Shown: positions 25,452 through 35,431, numbered from the stretch's first letter. The stretch is 64,000 bases of DNA from Cupriavidus metallidurans CH34 (GCF_000196015.1 NC_007974.2:1116001-1180000), one strand, 5' to 3'. Numbers and translations: made by a program. Notes: generated by a model from the letters alone, not told the origin.

Positions 25452-27092
25452 TCACGCGGCCAGCACGTACATTGACGTCGTGTCCAGGCTCGCATGACCA
25501 AGCTGCTGCTGCACGACCTCGAGCGCAACGCCTCGCGCCACGGCGTGCGCACCCGCCGTGTGCCGCATCCAGTGCGCGCTGGCCTGGGCCAGTTGCGCCG
25601 CATCATCCTCGCCCCCCGCCAAGGTGGCGGCCTGGGCGAAGTACCGCTTCCAGATCGCGCCGATCTGCGCGACCGACAGCGCATCACCCTCGTCACCAGT
25701 CTTGACGCGGCCAATCAGCGGCGTCGCAGCCGGCAGGCTTTCGAATCCGCGCCCAAGCCCGCGCGCTGCCAGATGCCCACGCAGGGCATCGATCACCGCC
25801 TCGGGAAGTGGAATCTGGCGCGGCTTGGGGCCCGGCACCGCAAGCGTCCAGTGCCCGCTCCACGTCAGATGCCCGACTGTAGCCACCGCCTGCTCCGAGA
25901 TACGCAGCCCCGAGGCATGTGCCAGATGCAGCATGAAGGTCAACCGAGCGGCACGCGGGTCGTCTGCGGGCAGACTCGACACATGACGCAGCAGGAAGCG
26001 CCACTGCGGCTCAGTGAAGCTGCGGGCAACCTGGATGCGAGGGGCGTCCCCGCCAGTCGGGAGGGACAACACCTCGAACGGGTTCGCGCGCGCATGGCCT
26101 TGCTCGATCAGACATCCATACAGCGTGCTGAGGATCTTTCGTGCGTGACGGATGCTGGCAGGCGAAAGCGGCCCTTCGAAAGGCCGCCAGTCATGGCGAT
26201 CGCGCGGCGTGCCGCGCCGGCCCACCCACTGGGCGGACGGTTGCGGATCAGCAAGGAACGCGATGTAGGCGGCGCCATCCTCGGCCGTCACCGTCGCCAG
26301 GGACTTGCCTCGCGCGTGCAGGGTCCATAGCAGGAACCGCTCGGCCTGCGTCCGGTAGGCGCGCCAGGTGTGCCCGCCTTCCGGCTAATAGCCGCCCAGC
26401 CAGCCCTGAATCGCCCTGACATCGGCGCGCGCACCCGGCGCGCGCAGCGACTCGAGCGGCCCCGGCGCCAATACCGCAGCCATCGCGCCGATATGGACGC
26501 CCTGCTCCTGCAACCAGCTCTCCACCTGCCGCGCGGTCCGCGCGCCGATGCCGGGTACGCGCCGGTACCAGCTTTGTCCGCCCGCGCCCACGGCAGCCTG
26601 CAATGCGCCCAGTGTCTGCCAGCCGGCATCGGCCAGCTTTGCGGCGATGGCCGGGGCGAGCCAGCCACTCACCGCATCGGCTGCAGTGGGGCGCGTCAGC
26701 AGCATCGGCTGGAGCGCGTCAAGCGCCCGCAGCAGCCTGCGCTGGCGGGTCTGCCTGGCTGTGACGGATTCCCCGGCCGGTGCATGAATCAGGGCCAGCC
26801 ACGCCGACTCGGTGAGCATCCGCTCCTGGCCGCTGCCACCGGATCGCGGACGGGTAGCCAGACGCCTGACGCCTCGCGCCAGCGCTTCTTCGATCCAGAG
26901 AAGCTGGGAACGGACCAGGCGCAGATCGAGACCGTTGTCCAGATAGCGGTCGGCCAGACGCCCGAGGTCCAGCCCCTGCAGGTACCCACGGTAGAACGCG
27001 AAATCATTGGGGCCAAGCGCGCGGCCGGGGGTGACCGGCGGGCGCTGACGCCGGCGTGCCGGCGGGGCAATACGGGGTACGGCTTGAGGCAA
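25452..27092 (-). pseudogene. Large tyrosine recombinase interrupted by an in-frame TAG
   Basis: The N-terminal 235 codons (27092 down to 26388) end in WLGGY and TAG at 26387-26385. The same frame then continues without a shift as PEGGHTWRAYRTQAERFLLW into the catalytic domain, with LAHASGLRISEQ, HWMRHTAGAHAV and LGHASLDTTSMYV, ending at 25452. Without the TAG it would be a 546-residue protein collinear with the recombinase at 1959-3638, where the matching stretch reads WLGLHESPSTLRAYRKEAERLILW. All catalytic residues (Arg, His-x-x-Arg, His, Tyr) survive. A single base change explains the break, so decay is recent or read-through occurs. An internal ATG 31 codons after the stop could start a catalytic fragment. 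Confidence 0.85.
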
Positions 27093-27202
27093 GGCGGTAA
27101 GACGTAAACGACAAAGGGCGCGATGATACCGCGAGTCGCGGTGCCATCACGCACCCAGTACCTTGCCAGGCGGGCCCCTTCATCCAAGGGCAACCCGCGA
27201 CC

Positions 27203-28159
27203 TCAGAACACCAGCGTCGCGCTCCCCATCACCGTCGCCGTGCTGTCCAGACGGTTCTTGCTGGCGACGGTCGGCACCCAGCGCAGGGAGAGGGACAGCG
27301 GTGCCTTGCCGCCGAGTTTGGTGTCGTAGGTCACGATCGGGCCCATGGCGAAGTCACGCCCACGGAATCCGTTCAGGCGATCCGCAATCGGACCGCTGTC
27401 GTTGCCCAACTGCTGCACGGTGCCCATCACGATGCCAGCGCCCCACTTGCCGAATTTCTTCACGCCCATCACGTCGAGCGTGAACAGCGGCGCATTCTGA
27501 TAGTCGGTAGCGGTGTTCCGCGTATAGAACTGGAAAGCCCCCACCGCATTGAATTCGAGCCCGTATTCCGGCATCAGATGCGTAAATGCAATCTGCGGCA
27601 CGAAGGTCCAGTTGTTCAGGCTCGGGTTAGCCAGCGCATTCTTGTCGTACTGGCCCGTGGGTGCCCACACATTGAAGCTCAGCGCCATATGGCTGGTCTT
27701 CGAGAAGTGATAGCCCGCGATGATCGGGCTGAAGTACATGTCGTACAGATTGGAGGCCCGATCCGATGTCCCACGCGAGAAATTGCCTATACCGGCAGTT
27801 GTATGGACCGACATCCAGACGTAGGGCAGCGTAAAGCTCGAGGCAAAGTTCCACGCCCCTCCGCCGGTATCCCAGACCTTCATCAGCGTGGCCAGCGTGA
27901 AGGCGACCTTCGCGTCGAGACCGATCGAGGTCTTGCCGGCGATCGGCACTTCCCGGCCGCCAGTGATCGATCCGTCCATGTAAAGCTGTTGCAAATTTGC
28001 AATCCAGACCGGCTCGGACGGGATAACGGCCACATTGGGCGACACACTCGTGCCGGTCACGGGGCGACCCAGTGCGCCTTCCGTGGCGTGACATGCCAGC
28101 GGAGCCAGTAGCCCTCCCGCTGCCACGGCAGTCAGGACGGCCGATTGCGCGCGCTTCAT
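27203..28159 (-). CDS. Outer-membrane protein of the MetA-pathway phenol degradation family
   Basis: This 318-residue protein has a signal peptide (LTAVAAGGLLAPLACHA), alternating beta strands and a C-terminal Phe (ATLVF), as expected for an outer-membrane beta-barrel. Segments such as NLYDMYFSPIIAGYHFSKTSHMALSF, WAPTGQYD and FVPQIAFTHLMPEYGLEF are typical of the Phenol_MetA_deg/SphA-like family, found near genes for aromatic or lipid uptake. Specific cargo is unknown, and the neighbours (serA, damaged integrase) do not help. Confidence 0.8.
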   Translation of the reverse strand: MKRAQSAVLTAVAAGGLLAPLACHATEGALGRPVTGTSVSPNVAVIPSEPVWIANLQQLYMDGSITGGREVPIAGKTSIGLDAKVAFTLATLMKVWDTGGGAWNFASSFTLPYVWMSVHTTAGIGNFSRGTSDRASNLYDMYFSPIIAGYHFSKTSHMALSFNVWAPTGQYDKNALANPSLNNWTFVPQIAFTHLMPEYGLEFNAVGAFQFYTRNTATDYQNAPLFTLDVMGVKKFGKWGAGIVMGTVQQLGNDSGPIADRLNGFRGRDFAMGPIVTYDTKLGGKAPLSLSLRWVPTVASKNRLDSTATVMGSATLVF

Positions 28160-28450
28160 TCTTGTTTCCTTTTGACGATGACAATGCGCCCCTCCCGGCG
28201 CAGAAGCTGCATCGTCTCAGATTCCTCCCGGGTCCGAATTCAGCTTTCTAATCTCACGAGTTGAATGTTTTCGCTGTCCCGACTCCTCCGGGGGCCCTGA
28301 GTCCTGGCGGAATCGCTTTGATCCCCTTGCCCACGTCAACAGCACGGGTAAGCGTCGGTGGTAAGGTGTGCCCATGCGCGTCCCGCATATCGCATATTGC
28401 ATAGGGACGCCCCGTGCCTTTCCAACTCTCCTGCATTCAGCCCGACCATC

Positions 28451-29656
28451 ATGGCCAGCGCCCTGCTTCTCGAGAACATCCACGCCAGCGCCCAGCAGTT
28501 GCTGGGCCGCCACCAGATCGACCTCGCCACCCAGGGCAAGGCCCTGGCCGGCGACGCGCTGCTTGCCGCCGTGCGCGATCACGAACTGCTGGGCATTCGC
28601 TCGGCTACCACCCTGACAGCCGAAGCGTTCGCCAAGGCGCAGCGGCTGCTCACGGTCGGCTGCTTCTGCATCGGCACGTCCCAAGTGGACCTGGGCGCGG
28701 CTGCCCATGCCGGCATCCCGGTTTTCAATGCGCCGTTTTCGAACACACGTTCCGTGGCCGAGCTGGTCATCGGCCAGGCCATCATGCTGATGCGGCGCAT
28801 CCCGGAAAAGAGCCGCGCCGCCCACAGCGGCCAATGGCAGAAAACCGCCAAGGGCGCCTTCGAGATCCGGGGCAAGACCATGGCGGTGATCGGCTATGGG
28901 AACATCGGCGCGCAGGTCGGCATCCTGGCCGAGGCGATGGGGATGCGCGTGGTGTTCTACGACATCCGCCCCCGCCTGTCGATCGGAGGCGCCATGCCGG
29001 TGCACTCGCTCGAAGATGCCCTGTCGCAGGCCGACGTGGTGACGCTGCACGTCCCCGCCACGCCGCAGACACGCAACCTGATGGATGCCAAGGCACTGGC
29101 TGCCATGCGACATGGCAGCATCCTGATCAATGCCTCGCGCGGCACCGTGGTGGATATCCCGGCGCTGGCGCAATTGCTGGACAACGGGCAACTGGCCGGC
29201 GCGGCCATCGACGTGTTCCCGGAAGAGCCGCGCAGTAACGCCGATCCGTTCGTCTCGCCGCTGCAGGGCAAGCCGAATGTCATCCTGACGCCCCATGTCG
29301 GCGGCAGCACCGAGGAAGCGCAGGAGAACATCGGCGTGGAAGTAGCGACCAAGCTGGTCAACTTTCTCGAAACCGGCGCGACCCTGGGCGCGGTGAACCT
29401 GCCCCAGATTCAGCCAGCGCCGCAACAGGCTCCAGCCCGCGTGCTCAACATCCACTACAACCGGCCGGGCACGCTGTCGCACTTCAACCAGGCGCTGGCC
29501 GAGATCGGCGCGAATATCGTCGCCCAGCAACTGCAGACCGAGGGCGATATTGGCTACGCGATTACCGACATCAGCCTGGTGCCGCCTGCCGGCTGGGCGG
29601 AGGCGCTGATGAAGGATGACGCCTTCATTCGCACCCGGGTGATCGTGGCGCCCTGA
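28451..29656 (+). CDS. serA: D-3-phosphoglycerate dehydrogenase
   Basis: This 401-residue enzyme catalyses the first step of serine synthesis, oxidation of 3-phosphoglycerate to 3-phosphohydroxypyruvate with NAD. It has the Rossmann motif VIGYGNIGAQVG, the substrate loop INASRGTVVD, the acid in VFPEEP and the catalytic His in LTPHVGGSTEEAQ. The C-terminal ~75 residues (VLNIHYNRPGTLSHFNQALAE) form an ACT domain, as in the serine-inhibited E. coli enzyme, and the overall length agrees with it. The ATG at 28451 gives the expected N-terminus; no clear ribosome-binding site precedes it, and the frame is open back to 28358. Confidence 0.93.
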   Translation: MASALLLENIHASAQQLLGRHQIDLATQGKALAGDALLAAVRDHELLGIRSATTLTAEAFAKAQRLLTVGCFCIGTSQVDLGAAAHAGIPVFNAPFSNTRSVAELVIGQAIMLMRRIPEKSRAAHSGQWQKTAKGAFEIRGKTMAVIGYGNIGAQVGILAEAMGMRVVFYDIRPRLSIGGAMPVHSLEDALSQADVVTLHVPATPQTRNLMDAKALAAMRHGSILINASRGTVVDIPALAQLLDNGQLAGAAIDVFPEEPRSNADPFVSPLQGKPNVILTPHVGGSTEEAQENIGVEVATKLVNFLETGATLGAVNLPQIQPAPQQAPARVLNIHYNRPGTLSHFNQALAEIGANIVAQQLQTEGDIGYAITDISLVPPAGWAEALMKDDAFIRTRVIVAP

Positions 29657-29680
29657 CCGGCGGCTCCATCGCCGCGCTGG

Positions 29681-30190
29681 TCATCGCGCCTTGCCCGATT
29701 TCCGGTGCTCACAGGGCCCGGCCCCGAAATGCGGGCCGGGCCCTTCTTCCGCCAGCGCGTCCTGCGGATTGCGCAACGGACATTCCTTCAGGGACAGACA
29801 CCCGCATCCGATACAGCCATCGAGCTGATCGCGGAGTTGGGTCAGCGTGCGGATGCGCGCGTCCAGATCCGCGCGCCATACGGCCGAGAGCCGCCGCCAA
29901 TCCGCAACCGTCGGCGCCTTGTCATCCGGCAGGCGGCTGAACGCTTCGGCAATCACGGACAGCGGCAAGCCCATGCGCTGGGCCACCCGTATGACCGCAA
30001 GGCGCCGCAGTATCCCGCGCGGATACCGGCGCTGGTTGCCGGCACTTCGTGTGCTGCAGATCAATCCCTTCGATTCATAGAAATGCAGCGCGGACACCGC
30101 GACGCCGCTACGCGCGGCAACTTCACCAACGGTGAGCGGATCGCCGGATCGCAACGGGTGGTCTTCCTGATCTTCGAGGGCGCGTTTCAT
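29681..30190 (-). CDS. soxR: Redox-sensing MerR-type regulator SoxR
   Basis: This 169-residue MerR-family protein has the N-terminal helix-turn-helix ([21 protein letters not shown]), a dimer helix and the C-terminal [2Fe-2S] cysteine set Cys126, Cys129, Cys131 and Cys137 in [12 protein letters not shown], specific to SoxR. SoxR is activated by redox-cycling compounds or superoxide and untwists promoters with an over-long 19-bp spacer. Exactly such a promoter with a SoxR palindrome lies in the gap to the divergent RidA gene. Confidence 0.95.
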   Translation of the reverse strand: MKRALEDQEDHPLRSGDPLTVGEVAARSGVAVSALHFYESKGLICSTRSAGNQRRYPRGILRRLAVIRVAQRMGLPLSVIAEAFSRLPDDKAPTVADWRRLSAVWRADLDARIRTLTQLRDQLDGCIGCGCLSLKECPLRNPQDALAEEGPGPHFGAGPCEHRKSGKAR

Positions 30191-30253
30191 GGTGGTGGAA
30201 AGCTGGTCACGGACGATGCGCCATCGTAGCGTGAAAACTCGCCAACAAACAGC

Positions 30254-30284
30254 TTGACCTCAAGCGTGCTTGAGGTTTGATACT
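30254..30284 (+). promoter_or_regulatory. SoxR-controlled promoter with 19-bp spacer
   Basis: A -35 box TTGACC (30254-30259) and a -10 box GATACT (30279-30284) are 19 bp apart, the abnormal spacing characteristic of MerR/SoxR promoters. In the spacer lies the palindrome CCTCAAGC-GT-GCTTGAGG (30258-30275), matching the known SoxR box. It points toward the RidA-family gene. Confidence 0.88.
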
Positions 30285-30312
30285 GGCGCGACTTTCCACT
30301 GAGGACCTTGCC

Positions 30313-30741
30313 ATGCTGCTCGAACCGCCCCGCGCTCCCTATCTCCAGTTCATGAATCCTCCCGATCTGTATGATCCCAAGCTCAACGGCTATTCGCATG
30401 TGGCTGTGGCGACGCGCCCGGCAAGAATCATTTTCGCGGCCGGGCAAGGCGGGGAAGACATGATCGGCGGCTTGCGTGCCGGCTTCCAGGAGCAGGTGAA
30501 ACAGGCGCTTGCCAACCTGCGCGTCGCGCTGCAGGCCGGCGGCGCCGACATTCCTGATATCGCAAAGATCACCGTGCTCATCGTCGACCATTCGATGGAC
30601 CGTCTGGCGATCTTCAGCCGCGCGTGGCAAGCCATGCTCGGTGACTGGCCGGCCCCCGCCTGCACGCTAATCCCGGTGCCGCGACTGGCGCTGGACGGCA
30701 TGTTGTTCGAGATCGAGGCCACCGCTGTATTGCCGGAGTAA
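30313..30741 (+). CDS. RidA-family protein under SoxR control
   Basis: This 142-residue protein has the YjgF/YER057c/UK114 fold: YSHVAVATRPARIIFAAGQGG, VKQALANLRVALQAGGADIPDIAKITVLIVD and a C-terminal IPVPRLALDGMLFEIEATAVL. The Arg in IPVPRLA matches the RidA catalytic Arg, so 2-aminoacrylate or imine deaminase activity is possible. Other family members bind or detoxify reactive intermediates. The ATG at 30313 is preceded by GAGGA; the frame is open to 30277, which lies in the promoter. The SoxR promoter immediately upstream predicts induction by redox stress. Confidence 0.88.
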   Translation: MLLEPPRAPYLQFMNPPDLYDPKLNGYSHVAVATRPARIIFAAGQGGEDMIGGLRAGFQEQVKQALANLRVALQAGGADIPDIAKITVLIVDHSMDRLAIFSRAWQAMLGDWPAPACTLIPVPRLALDGMLFEIEATAVLPE

Positions 30742-30843
30742 AAGGACCGCCATGAAGAGGACTGCCGGACGCAAGATTCGTACCCCGAGCGAACCGGGCG
30801 TGCGTCACCTACAGTAGGTGGAGATGCAACGGAGACGTACGTC

Positions 30844-31311
30844 ATGGAAGCACTGACCACTGCACTGGCGCGGCTCAGCCTCCGTGCCAGGCGGTGCGCG
30901 GAATCGTTGGCAGCCGTGGCCGCGGTGGCTACGGAACCTCAGTGGCGTGCCGAGCTGGCGCATCGCGCCAACCTGCAGCATTGCGCGGCCGCGGAACTGG
31001 CGGCACGTGCCGGCATCCCTGACGAGGATGCCGACGACCCTCCGGTCAGTCTTCGGGAGATTCCGCCCTTCCTCGCCGGCAAACAGGGTCTGATCGATTT
31101 CGCAGCGCAGCAGGCAGCGCGGGCTGCCGCCGCGTACGGCGACTTGCTACGCGAACCACTGGATGACGTAGAGTTGCGCCTGCTGCTGGCGCACTACTAT
31201 CGTGGCGCAACGGAACTGCAGCGCCTACTCGAACAACGCGCGATGGATGATGTCGAGCGCTCTCATGGCGATGAGCGCGCGGCCCATGCAACGCCTCCGC
31301 TACATCGTTAA
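30844..31311 (+). CDS. Unknown helical protein, possibly ferritin-like
   Basis: A 155-residue protein of unknown function. It is strongly helical and Ala/Leu/Arg-rich, without signal peptide or membrane segments. Several His and acidic residues fall in helices (ELAHRANLQHCAAAELAARAG, LLLAHYYRGATELQRLLEQ), somewhat like four-helix bundles of the DUF2383/ferritin type, but no family motif is certain. A GGAG precedes the ATG at about nine bases. Its end overlaps the convergent gene by 12 bp. Confidence 0.6.
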   Translation: MEALTTALARLSLRARRCAESLAAVAAVATEPQWRAELAHRANLQHCAAAELAARAGIPDEDADDPPVSLREIPPFLAGKQGLIDFAAQQAARAAAAYGDLLREPLDDVELRLLLAHYYRGATELQRLLEQRAMDDVERSHGDERAAHATPPLHR

Positions 31312-31857
31312 GGCGCCGGGTGGCGGCAAGGCCGCTGGTTGCAGCGCCGCCTGGGTCTTCGCGGTCAACTCCTGCTGCGGCAAATAGGGACGAATAACCA
31401 GCGCCACGTAGTCCTGGTCGTCCGGCGAGACCACCAGATACACCAGCCCCGAGATCACCAGTGCCACCTCGCCGATCTGCTCGGCGATGCGCGCGGCCAC
31501 GAAGTACTGCAGCAATGTCTGGTCGATGGTCGAGTCGATGGCCTGGGCCGCCGTGGAAATCGTCTGCAGGCATTGCTCGCCGGTCTGGCACACCACAATC
31601 ACTTCATCGATTGCATAGCCGGTCGGCGCCCCGCGCACCATCACCGAAATTCCCTCGCTGGTCTTGGCCCGATGCCAGCCCGGCTTGGCATGAAAATCCG
31701 GCAGGACCATCTTTGCCCCGGCCTCATGGGCAACGGCGTTGAACTGCTGGGCAAAATCGTGGGGACTGATGGCAAGCAACTGCCGTTCGACAGGCGTGGA
31801 GGACACGGCCACGGACGCGGCCACGCTCGCGCTGACCAGAATGGCGGCTAGATTCAT
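31300..31857 (-). CDS. Small exported protein of unknown function
   Basis: This 185-residue protein begins with a signal peptide (MNLAAILVSASVAASVAVSS). The mature part has a single Cys pair (VVCQTGEQC) that could form a disulphide, then a hydrophobic stretch GEVALVISGLVYLVV that may be a membrane helix, and a Pro-rich end. The ATG at 31857 has an excellent AGGGAGG ribosome-binding site; a frame 12 codons longer lacks it. No family was recognised. Confidence 0.65.
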   Translation of the reverse strand: MNLAAILVSASVAASVAVSSTPVERQLLAISPHDFAQQFNAVAHEAGAKMVLPDFHAKPGWHRAKTSEGISVMVRGAPTGYAIDEVIVVCQTGEQCLQTISTAAQAIDSTIDQTLLQYFVAARIAEQIGEVALVISGLVYLVVSPDDQDYVALVIRPYLPQQELTAKTQAALQPAALPPPGALTM

Positions 31858-32048
31858 CGCTACCTCCCTCGCACGCGCGCCAGCAGGAGGCACGGCGCCG
31901 CCAGCCGGTCACGATGCACGCCATGTCTGGGCGACAGGCGTTCCTGCCTCTGGCGGGCGGTTGGACGTCCCAGGCGAGACATTGTCCCGATATGTGGTCC
32001 CCTTCAGGACCACTATAGGCGGCGGAGACGTCCGGCGATATGCCCCGA

Positions 32049-33470
32049 CTACTTTCTGGCGGTTTGCATCGCGGCGCTATCGGCACTCTGCGGCGTCACC
32101 AGCCGCAGCCCACTGGCAACAGCCGCCGCACCCGCGAATCCTGCGCCGAGTGCCAGCGCAAGCGTCGGGCCGTGGCTGTCGGCAATGCTGTACGACAACG
32201 CCACCAGCGCAGCGCCCGTGGCCTGACCAAGCAGCCGTGCCGTGGCCACCACTCCGCTGGCGCCGCCGGCACGCTCGCGCGGCGCGCTTGCCATCAGCGC
32301 CTTGAGGTTGGGTGACTGGAAGAAGCCAAAACCAGCGCCACAGATCGCCATGCGGATACCGATATTGAGGACGCTGGCGTCAGCCGGCATCAGCGCCAGC
32401 GATGCCATGCCCACGGACATGATCGCCAGACCGATACCGCCGAGCAGCCCCGGCGGATAGCGATCCGAAAGGCGGCCCGCGATCGGCGCCATCAGCGCCA
32501 CCACGGCGGACCACGGCGTGAGCAGGAACCCGGTTTCCACCGGACTGCGACCCAGGACATGCTCGAAATAGAACGGCAACGACACAAAGGCCAGCCCTTG
32601 CGCCGCAAACGAGCAGATTGCCGTCAGCGTCGAGAGCGCGAACATCGGCCGCTTGAACAGATCCACCGGCAACATCGGGGCCGGGTGACCACGCTCGCGG
32701 CGCAGCAGCAATATGAACGCAATGACGAACACGATGGCAGCGGCCACCACGTATTCGGCCGGCGCGCGCTGGACGCCTTCGCCCAATGCAAAGATCAGTG
32801 AGGCAAACGTGATGACGTTAAGAATTGCCGCCACCGGGTCGAAACCATGGTCGCTACGCTTGGTCTTCGGCAGCGACGGATTGGCGATCGCCAGCGCAAG
32901 CAGCCCGATCGGCAGGTTCACCGCGAACAGCCACGGCCACGATCCGAACGACAGGATGACCGATGCCACGGTGGGCCCGACCGCGAAGGACACCCCCACC
33001 ACCAGCGCATTGAGCCCGACACCTCGGCCAAGGCGGTGAATCGGAAAGATGGCGCTGATCAGGGCAGTGTTCACGCTCATGATCGCCGAGGCGCCGATGC
33101 CCTGAAGCGCGCGAGCGGCGGCCAGCGATGGCAGCGACCACGCCATCGCGCAGATCACCGACGAGACGATAAACACCACCACGCCGGCGAGATAGATCCG
33201 CCGATGGCCAAGAATGCCGCCCAGCGCCGCGAACGGCAGCAGCGTCGCCACCATGGCCAGCTGGTAAGCGTTGATGATCCACACGGAAGCGGCCGGCGTG
33301 CTGTTCAGGTCGGCCGCGATATTGGGCAGCGCCGTATTCGCGATCGCCGTGTCGAGCGTGGCCAGCGAGACCGCGATCATGATGGCGGCCATGCCGCGCT
33401 TCTCGCGCGCGGTCATCGGGGTGTCGAGGGGCGCGGCGGCGGAGGCTGGCTGGCTGGCGTTGTTCTGCAC
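32049..33470 (-). CDS. MFS drug-efflux transporter, 14-helix DHA2 type
   Basis: This protein of about 473 residues has the EmrB/QacA-type MFS layout: LDTAIANTALPNIAADL (motif D1 of DHA2), LGGILGHRRIYLAGVVVF (motif A), RALQGIGASAIM (motif B) and GVSFAVGPTVASVI (motif C), with hydrophobic helices throughout and no long soluble domain. It probably exports drugs or toxic metabolites with protons. The start is uncertain: GTG at 33470 is chosen, with TTG at 33521 and ATG at 33416 as alternatives, none with a clear ribosome-binding site. It reads codirectionally with the LysR gene upstream. Confidence 0.85.
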   Translation of the reverse strand: MQNNASQPASAAAPLDTPMTAREKRGMAAIMIAVSLATLDTAIANTALPNIAADLNSTPAASVWIINAYQLAMVATLLPFAALGGILGHRRIYLAGVVVFIVSSVICAMAWSLPSLAAARALQGIGASAIMSVNTALISAIFPIHRLGRGVGLNALVVGVSFAVGPTVASVILSFGSWPWLFAVNLPIGLLALAIANPSLPKTKRSDHGFDPVAAILNVITFASLIFALGEGVQRAPAEYVVAAAIVFVIAFILLLRRERGHPAPMLPVDLFKRPMFALSTLTAICSFAAQGLAFVSLPFYFEHVLGRSPVETGFLLTPWSAVVALMAPIAGRLSDRYPPGLLGGIGLAIMSVGMASLALMPADASVLNIGIRMAICGAGFGFFQSPNLKALMASAPRERAGGASGVVATARLLGQATGAALVALSYSIADSHGPTLALALGAGFAGAAAVASGLRLVTPQSADSAAMQTARK

Positions 33471-33614
33471 GGTGTCGAACGGGAGCGAGTGTCGGAAACG
33501 GCGATTTCGTTGCAACGTCAACTATCGCCAAGTCGCAACAATACGGGAAAACGCCAAGGTCTGCTGGACTCGCTTCAACGCGCGGTTGACTGATGTCTGG
33601 CAAGTATCGCCCGT

Positions 33615-34529
33615 TCAGTCGACTTCTACGCCGTTCTTTCCACGATGTTTTGCGAACTCCGCCGAAACCCAGTCGAGAAACACTCTCACTCGCTGCGACA
33701 ACTGACGACTCCGGGGATACAGCAGCGATACCGACATCGTCGGTGGGGGAATTTCCGACAACACGCTGACCAACGTGCCTCGGAGCAAATCCTCCTCGAC
33801 GTGGTAGCGCGGCACCTGAATCAATCCGAGGCCGAGCCGACATGCCGCCACCAGGCTTTCCGCGCCGCTCACCGACACCGGCGCCGGCAGCATGACCTCG
33901 CTGCGTACCCCACCGGTCATGAATTCGAGCGGCAGCAGGCCACCGGTTAGCGTGGAGCGGAATCCGACCATCCTGTGGTTGCCAAGTGACTCGATCGACA
34001 CTGGACTGCCATGCCGCGCAAGGTACGGGGGAGCGGCGAGCGTGAGTTGCGCCAGTCGGGCCACGCGTCTGGCCACCATTTCGCTGTCCTGCGGTTCGCC
34101 AACGCGGAGCACGCAGTCGATGCCCTCCCGGACGAGATCGACCAAACGATCGCCCTCGCTGATTTGCAGCGTAATGCCCGGGTGCTGTGCCAGAAATGCC
34201 GGCAAGGCCGGAAACAGGAAGCGGCGCGCGAGTTGCCCTTGCACGTCGACCCGCAGCACGCCTTTAGGTGAAGTGCCCGCGAATGCCGCCTCTGCCTCCT
34301 CGAAATCCGCCAGCAGCCGCAGACAGCGCTGGAAATAGGCTTCGCCGTCGAGCGTCGGGCTCACGTGGCGTGTCGTCCGCTGCAGTAATCGCACGCCAAG
34401 CCGCGATTCCAGTTGCTTGACCGCGTCGGTCACCGACGACCGTGGCAAGTCCAGGTCCTTGGCCGCAGCGGTGAAACTGCGCCGCTCCACGATTCGCGTG
34501 AACACGCGCATGGCGTCGATCCGGTCCAT
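33615..34529 (-). CDS. LysR-family transcriptional regulator
   Basis: This 304-residue LTTR starts MDRIDAMRVFTRIVERRSFTAAAKDLDLPRSSVTDAVKQLESRLGVRLLQRTTR, a typical winged helix-turn-helix, followed by a substrate-binding-like effector domain. It is divergent from an SDR gene and upstream of the MFS gene; by LysR convention the SDR at 34633 is the most likely target. The effector is unknown. Confidence 0.92.
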   Translation of the reverse strand: MDRIDAMRVFTRIVERRSFTAAAKDLDLPRSSVTDAVKQLESRLGVRLLQRTTRHVSPTLDGEAYFQRCLRLLADFEEAEAAFAGTSPKGVLRVDVQGQLARRFLFPALPAFLAQHPGITLQISEGDRLVDLVREGIDCVLRVGEPQDSEMVARRVARLAQLTLAAPPYLARHGSPVSIESLGNHRMVGFRSTLTGGLLPLEFMTGGVRSEVMLPAPVSVSGAESLVAACRLGLGLIQVPRYHVEEDLLRGTLVSVLSEIPPPTMSVSLLYPRSRQLSQRVRVFLDWVSAEFAKHRGKNGVEVD

Positions 34530-34632
34530 ATTGTTCGGATTTTCGAATATTGATGCCGAATTCTGCCTGTTTATCTAGCATGGCGTAAGGTCTATCGTTC
34601 CCTCACCGATTCAGTTCATTCGAGGAAATGCC

Positions 34633-35397
34633 ATGACTACAGACCACTCGCAGCCGTCGCAGGGGGAATCACAAAAGGCCGCCATCGTTACCGGCGCATC
34701 ACGCGGCATCGGCGCCGCCATTTCGGCGCGGCTGGCCCGCGACGGCTTCGCGGTCGTCATCAACTATGCGAACGGCGCGGACACCGCCGGGGATCTGCGT
34801 CGCAAGCTCGAAGCAAGTGGCGGCCGGGCCATGACCTTCCAGGCCGATGTCAGCGATGCCAGCGCGGTGGCCCGCATGTTCGATGCAGCCGAGGCAACGT
34901 TCGACGGCGTCGACGTTGTCGTCAACAACGCGGGCGTGATGGTGCTCGACACAATTGCAGCGTCTGACGACGCAGCATTCGAGCGCGTGATGAACATCAA
35001 TCTGAAAGGGGCTTTCCACACCATGCGCGAGGCTGCCCGCCGCCTGCGCCATGGCGGCCGGATCATCAATCTCTCGTCCAGCGTCATTGGTTTGCGCATG
35101 GAGCGCTATGGCATCTACGCGGCCTCGAAGGCGGCCGTGGAAGCGATGACCGCCGTATTGAGCAAGGAGATGCGCGGCCGCGCCATTACCGTCAATGCGG
35201 TGGCACCCGGGCCGACCGCCACCGACCTGTTCCTCGACGGCAAATCACCTGAAACGATCGAACGGCTCGCGAAGCTCAATCCGCTCGAACGACTGGGCAC
35301 ACCTGAAGATATAGCGGCAGCGGTGGCATTCCTGGCCAGCCCCGATGGAGCCTGGATCAATGGCCAGGTGTTACGCGCGAATGGGGGAATGGTCTAG
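34633..35397 (+). CDS. Short-chain dehydrogenase/reductase
   Basis: This 254-residue SDR has VTGASRGIGAAI as cofactor loop, the NNAG motif in VVVNNAGVMV, catalytic Ser in NLSSSVIGL and Tyr-x-x-x-Lys in YGIYAASKAAVEA, and ends WINGQVLRANGGMV as FabG-like enzymes do. An NADP cofactor is likely given the basic residues of the second strand region. GAGGAA precedes the ATG. It is divergent from and probably regulated by the LysR gene. Confidence 0.92.
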   Translation: MTTDHSQPSQGESQKAAIVTGASRGIGAAISARLARDGFAVVINYANGADTAGDLRRKLEASGGRAMTFQADVSDASAVARMFDAAEATFDGVDVVVNNAGVMVLDTIAASDDAAFERVMNINLKGAFHTMREAARRLRHGGRIINLSSSVIGLRMERYGIYAASKAAVEAMTAVLSKEMRGRAITVNAVAPGPTATDLFLDGKSPETIERLAKLNPLERLGTPEDIAAAVAFLASPDGAWINGQVLRANGGMV

Positions 35398-35431
35398 CGG
35401 CCGCGCAGGTGCACAGGTGCGCGGTGCCCGT

